Positions 15,303 through 16,733 of a stretch of 16,733 bases of DNA are shown here, piece after piece. Source of the stretch: Desulfuromonadales bacterium C00003068 (GTDB lineage: Bacteria > Desulfobacterota > Desulfuromonadia > Desulfuromonadales > Desulfuromonadaceae); the NCBI GenBank assembly GCA_001751155.1, contig MAXR01000055.1:1-16733 (forward strand), read 5' to 3'. The notes under the pieces were generated by a model. That model ran no database searches, had not been told where the DNA came from, and was given only the letters and a program-made list of their open reading frames with translations. The translations under genes and the position numbers were made by a program. The number at the start of each line of letters is the position of its first letter. The first letter of the stretch is position 1.

Positions 15303-16733
15303 CTACTCCTCAAGTTCAGCAATTTCAAGCTGCAACTGCTCCCATTGTTGATACAATTTTTCAAGCACACTCGCTAAATCAGAATGCTGCTTCGTCTTCA
15401 AATTAAACTGCTCATGATCTTGATATAAGTCTGGCTCAGCAAGTTGCGTTTCAAGTTCACCGTTTAGTTGCTCCTGCCCTTCAATCTCAGTTTCAAGCTG
15501 TTTGAGCTGTTTTTGTAATTTGCGACACAGGCGTTGTTCCTCTTTGCGTTTCGCATGATCTTTTTTACGCTGATCTTTATCTGGGCTGTCCGCAGCTGAA
15601 TTTGATTGTGCGGTATGTTCAACGCGATTTTCACCGTGCTGATTCACCCCTTCAGCCTGTTTAGTCTGTAAAAAATCGGCGTAATTGCCAGTGTGGGAGG
15701 TGATATGCCCCCCCTCAACGTCAATGACTCGCGTCGCAAGTTGATCAACAAAATAGCGATCATGAGAAACAAACACCAAGGTGCCAGCATAGTTATGTAA
15801 CGCCTGCAACAACACATCTTTCGATTGCAGATCAAGATGGTTGGTCGGCTCATCAAGAAGCATGAGATTCGCGGGCCGAAGCAATAAAATGGCCAACGCT
15901 AAACGGTTGCGCTCACCACCCGAAAGCACCGAAACTCGTTTATGAACATCATCGCCACTAAATAGAAACGTACCTAGAACATCGCGCAAACGCGGCACCA
16001 TATCTACTGGAGATTTTGCCGTGATCTCTTCGAGAACGGTATTAGTTTTTTTGAGCGTCGCCGCCTGATCTTGGGCAAAATAAGCCAGCTCAAGATTATG
16101 CCCCTCTTTGCGTTGACCTTCACTCGGCTGCTCAATTCCAGCCAACATCCGCATCAGCGTTGACTTACCCGCACCATTGGCACCTACCAGAGCAAGGCGT
16201 TCTTCGCGCGTTACCGTTAGATTTACACCTTGCAATACTTGGTGATCACCATAACATTGGCCAGCATCCACTAACTCTAACAACTCCTTACCGCCGCGCG
16301 AGGGTTGAGGGAAATTAAAGGCAATCTTTTTCCGCTGTGGTGGAATTTTAATACGGACAATTTTTTCAACTTGGCGAATCCGGCTTTGAACTTGGCTGGC
16401 TTTATTTGCTTGATAGCGAAAACGGTTGATAAACGCTTCAACCCGTTCTATCTCTTCATCTTGACGCTGTTTGGCAGCGCGCAAGGCGGCAACACGGCGA
16501 TCTCTCTCTTTAAGATAAAGAGTATAGTTCCCCGGATATTCCGTTAGATCACCGTTCCAAACCTCGACAATACGTTGGACCACTTGATCCATAAAATAGC
16601 GATCATGAGATACCAAAACCACGGCGAAGGGGTAGTTGCTGAGGTAGCTCTCAAGCCAATCTCGCGCAGGGAGATCAAGATGGTTCGTTGGCTCATCAAG
16701 GAGGAGGAGATTGGGCCGTTGCAGCAGTAAGCG
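15303..16733 (-). CDS. ABC-F family ATPase (two nucleotide-binding domains), C-terminal part, cut by window edge
   Basis: ABC-F proteins are soluble tandem ATPases that bind the ribosomal E site and act on stalled or antibiotic-blocked ribosomes. About 476 residues are visible; the N-terminal part lies beyond the right edge, and the frame is open from base 16733. The visible part starts in the first domain at its Walker B (LLLLDEPTNHLDL) and switch SHDRYF. It continues through the charged linker of two helices (about 75-130) that contacts tRNA. The second domain is complete: Walker A GANGAGKST at 184-192, signature LSGGE at 270-274, Walker B LMLLDEPTNHLDL from 290, and VSHDRYF. The tail (about 390-476) is a highly charged coiled coil, as in Uup- and YheS-like members. 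No membrane segment is present. The subfamily cannot be fixed without the missing part. Confidence 0.95.
   Translation of the reverse strand, partial: RLLLQRPNLLLLDEPTNHLDLPARDWLESYLSNYPFAVVLVSHDRYFMDQVVQRIVEVWNGDLTEYPGNYTLYLKERDRRVAALRAAKQRQDEEIERVEAFINRFRYQANKASQVQSRIRQVEKIVRIKIPPQRKKIAFNFPQPSRGGKELLELVDAGQCYGDHQVLQGVNLTVTREERLALVGANGAGKSTLMRMLAGIEQPSEGQRKEGHNLELAYFAQDQAATLKKTNTVLEEITAKSPVDMVPRLRDVLGTFLFSGDDVHKRVSVLSGGERNRLALAILLLRPANLMLLDEPTNHLDLQSKDVLLQALHNYAGTLVFVSHDRYFVDQLATRVIDVEGGHITSHTGNYADFLQTKQAEGVNQHGENRVEHTAQSNSAADSPDKDQRKKDHAKRKEEQRLCRKLQKQLKQLETEIEGQEQLNGELETQLAEPDLYQDHEQFNLKTKQHSDLASVLEKLYQQWEQLQLEIAELEE

Noticed and set aside
15299..15370. 24-residue N-terminal extension of the PATAN-like protein
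   Set aside because: It would overlap the ABC-F coding region by about 70 bases, and the ATG at 15298 is well placed behind GAGGAG.

Overview
The window reads as a chromosomal segment of a Gram-negative bacterium of moderate GC. It encodes an outer-membrane phospholipase, a PagL-like lipid A deacylase, lipoproteins and an OmpA-type protein. The run nadC-birA-coaX, a second EF-G-like GTPase next to a helical-repeat protein, and a small PATAN/DUF4388-like protein resemble gene sets I associate with Desulfuromonas/Geobacter-type Desulfobacterota. That assignment is inference from gene content, not from a marker tree. No tRNA, rRNA, CRISPR array, prophage or transposase was seen.

Layout. (1) 1-656, minus: 5' part of secA, running off the left edge. 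(2) 903-4220, plus: a tightly packed three-gene unit made of an unrecognised secreted or lipid-anchored protein with an NCGCYH motif, a PagL-like deacylase (ATGA overlap) and a PldA-type phospholipase A1. It ends at a perfect 17-bp terminator hairpin (4242-4280) placed to serve both strands. (3) 4307-13475, minus: an M24 aminopeptidase-like protein, an acyl-CoA synthetase, a helical-repeat protein, an EF-G2-type GTPase, coaX, birA and nadC (listed left to right; transcription runs from nadC towards the peptidase). Between birA and coaX lie two tandem 94-bp units, each able to fold into a long hairpin. Their 23-nt loops are nearly identical, while the arms differ in sequence yet stay complementary. 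(4) 13641-14609, plus: an OmpA-domain lipoprotein with a long coiled coil. (5) 14633-16733, minus: a small duplicated-domain protein preceded by an ABC-F ATPase that runs off the right edge.

How they fit together. nadC, birA and coaX supply or attach cofactors (NAD, biotin, CoA). The EF-G2 paralogue and its immediate downstream helical-repeat partner look like a translationally coupled pair. The 903-4220 unit combines two enzymes that remove acyl chains from outer-membrane lipids with an unknown exported protein, which suggests an outer-membrane lipid-remodelling module. This unit and the covarying hairpin repeat are the two most unusual things in the window.
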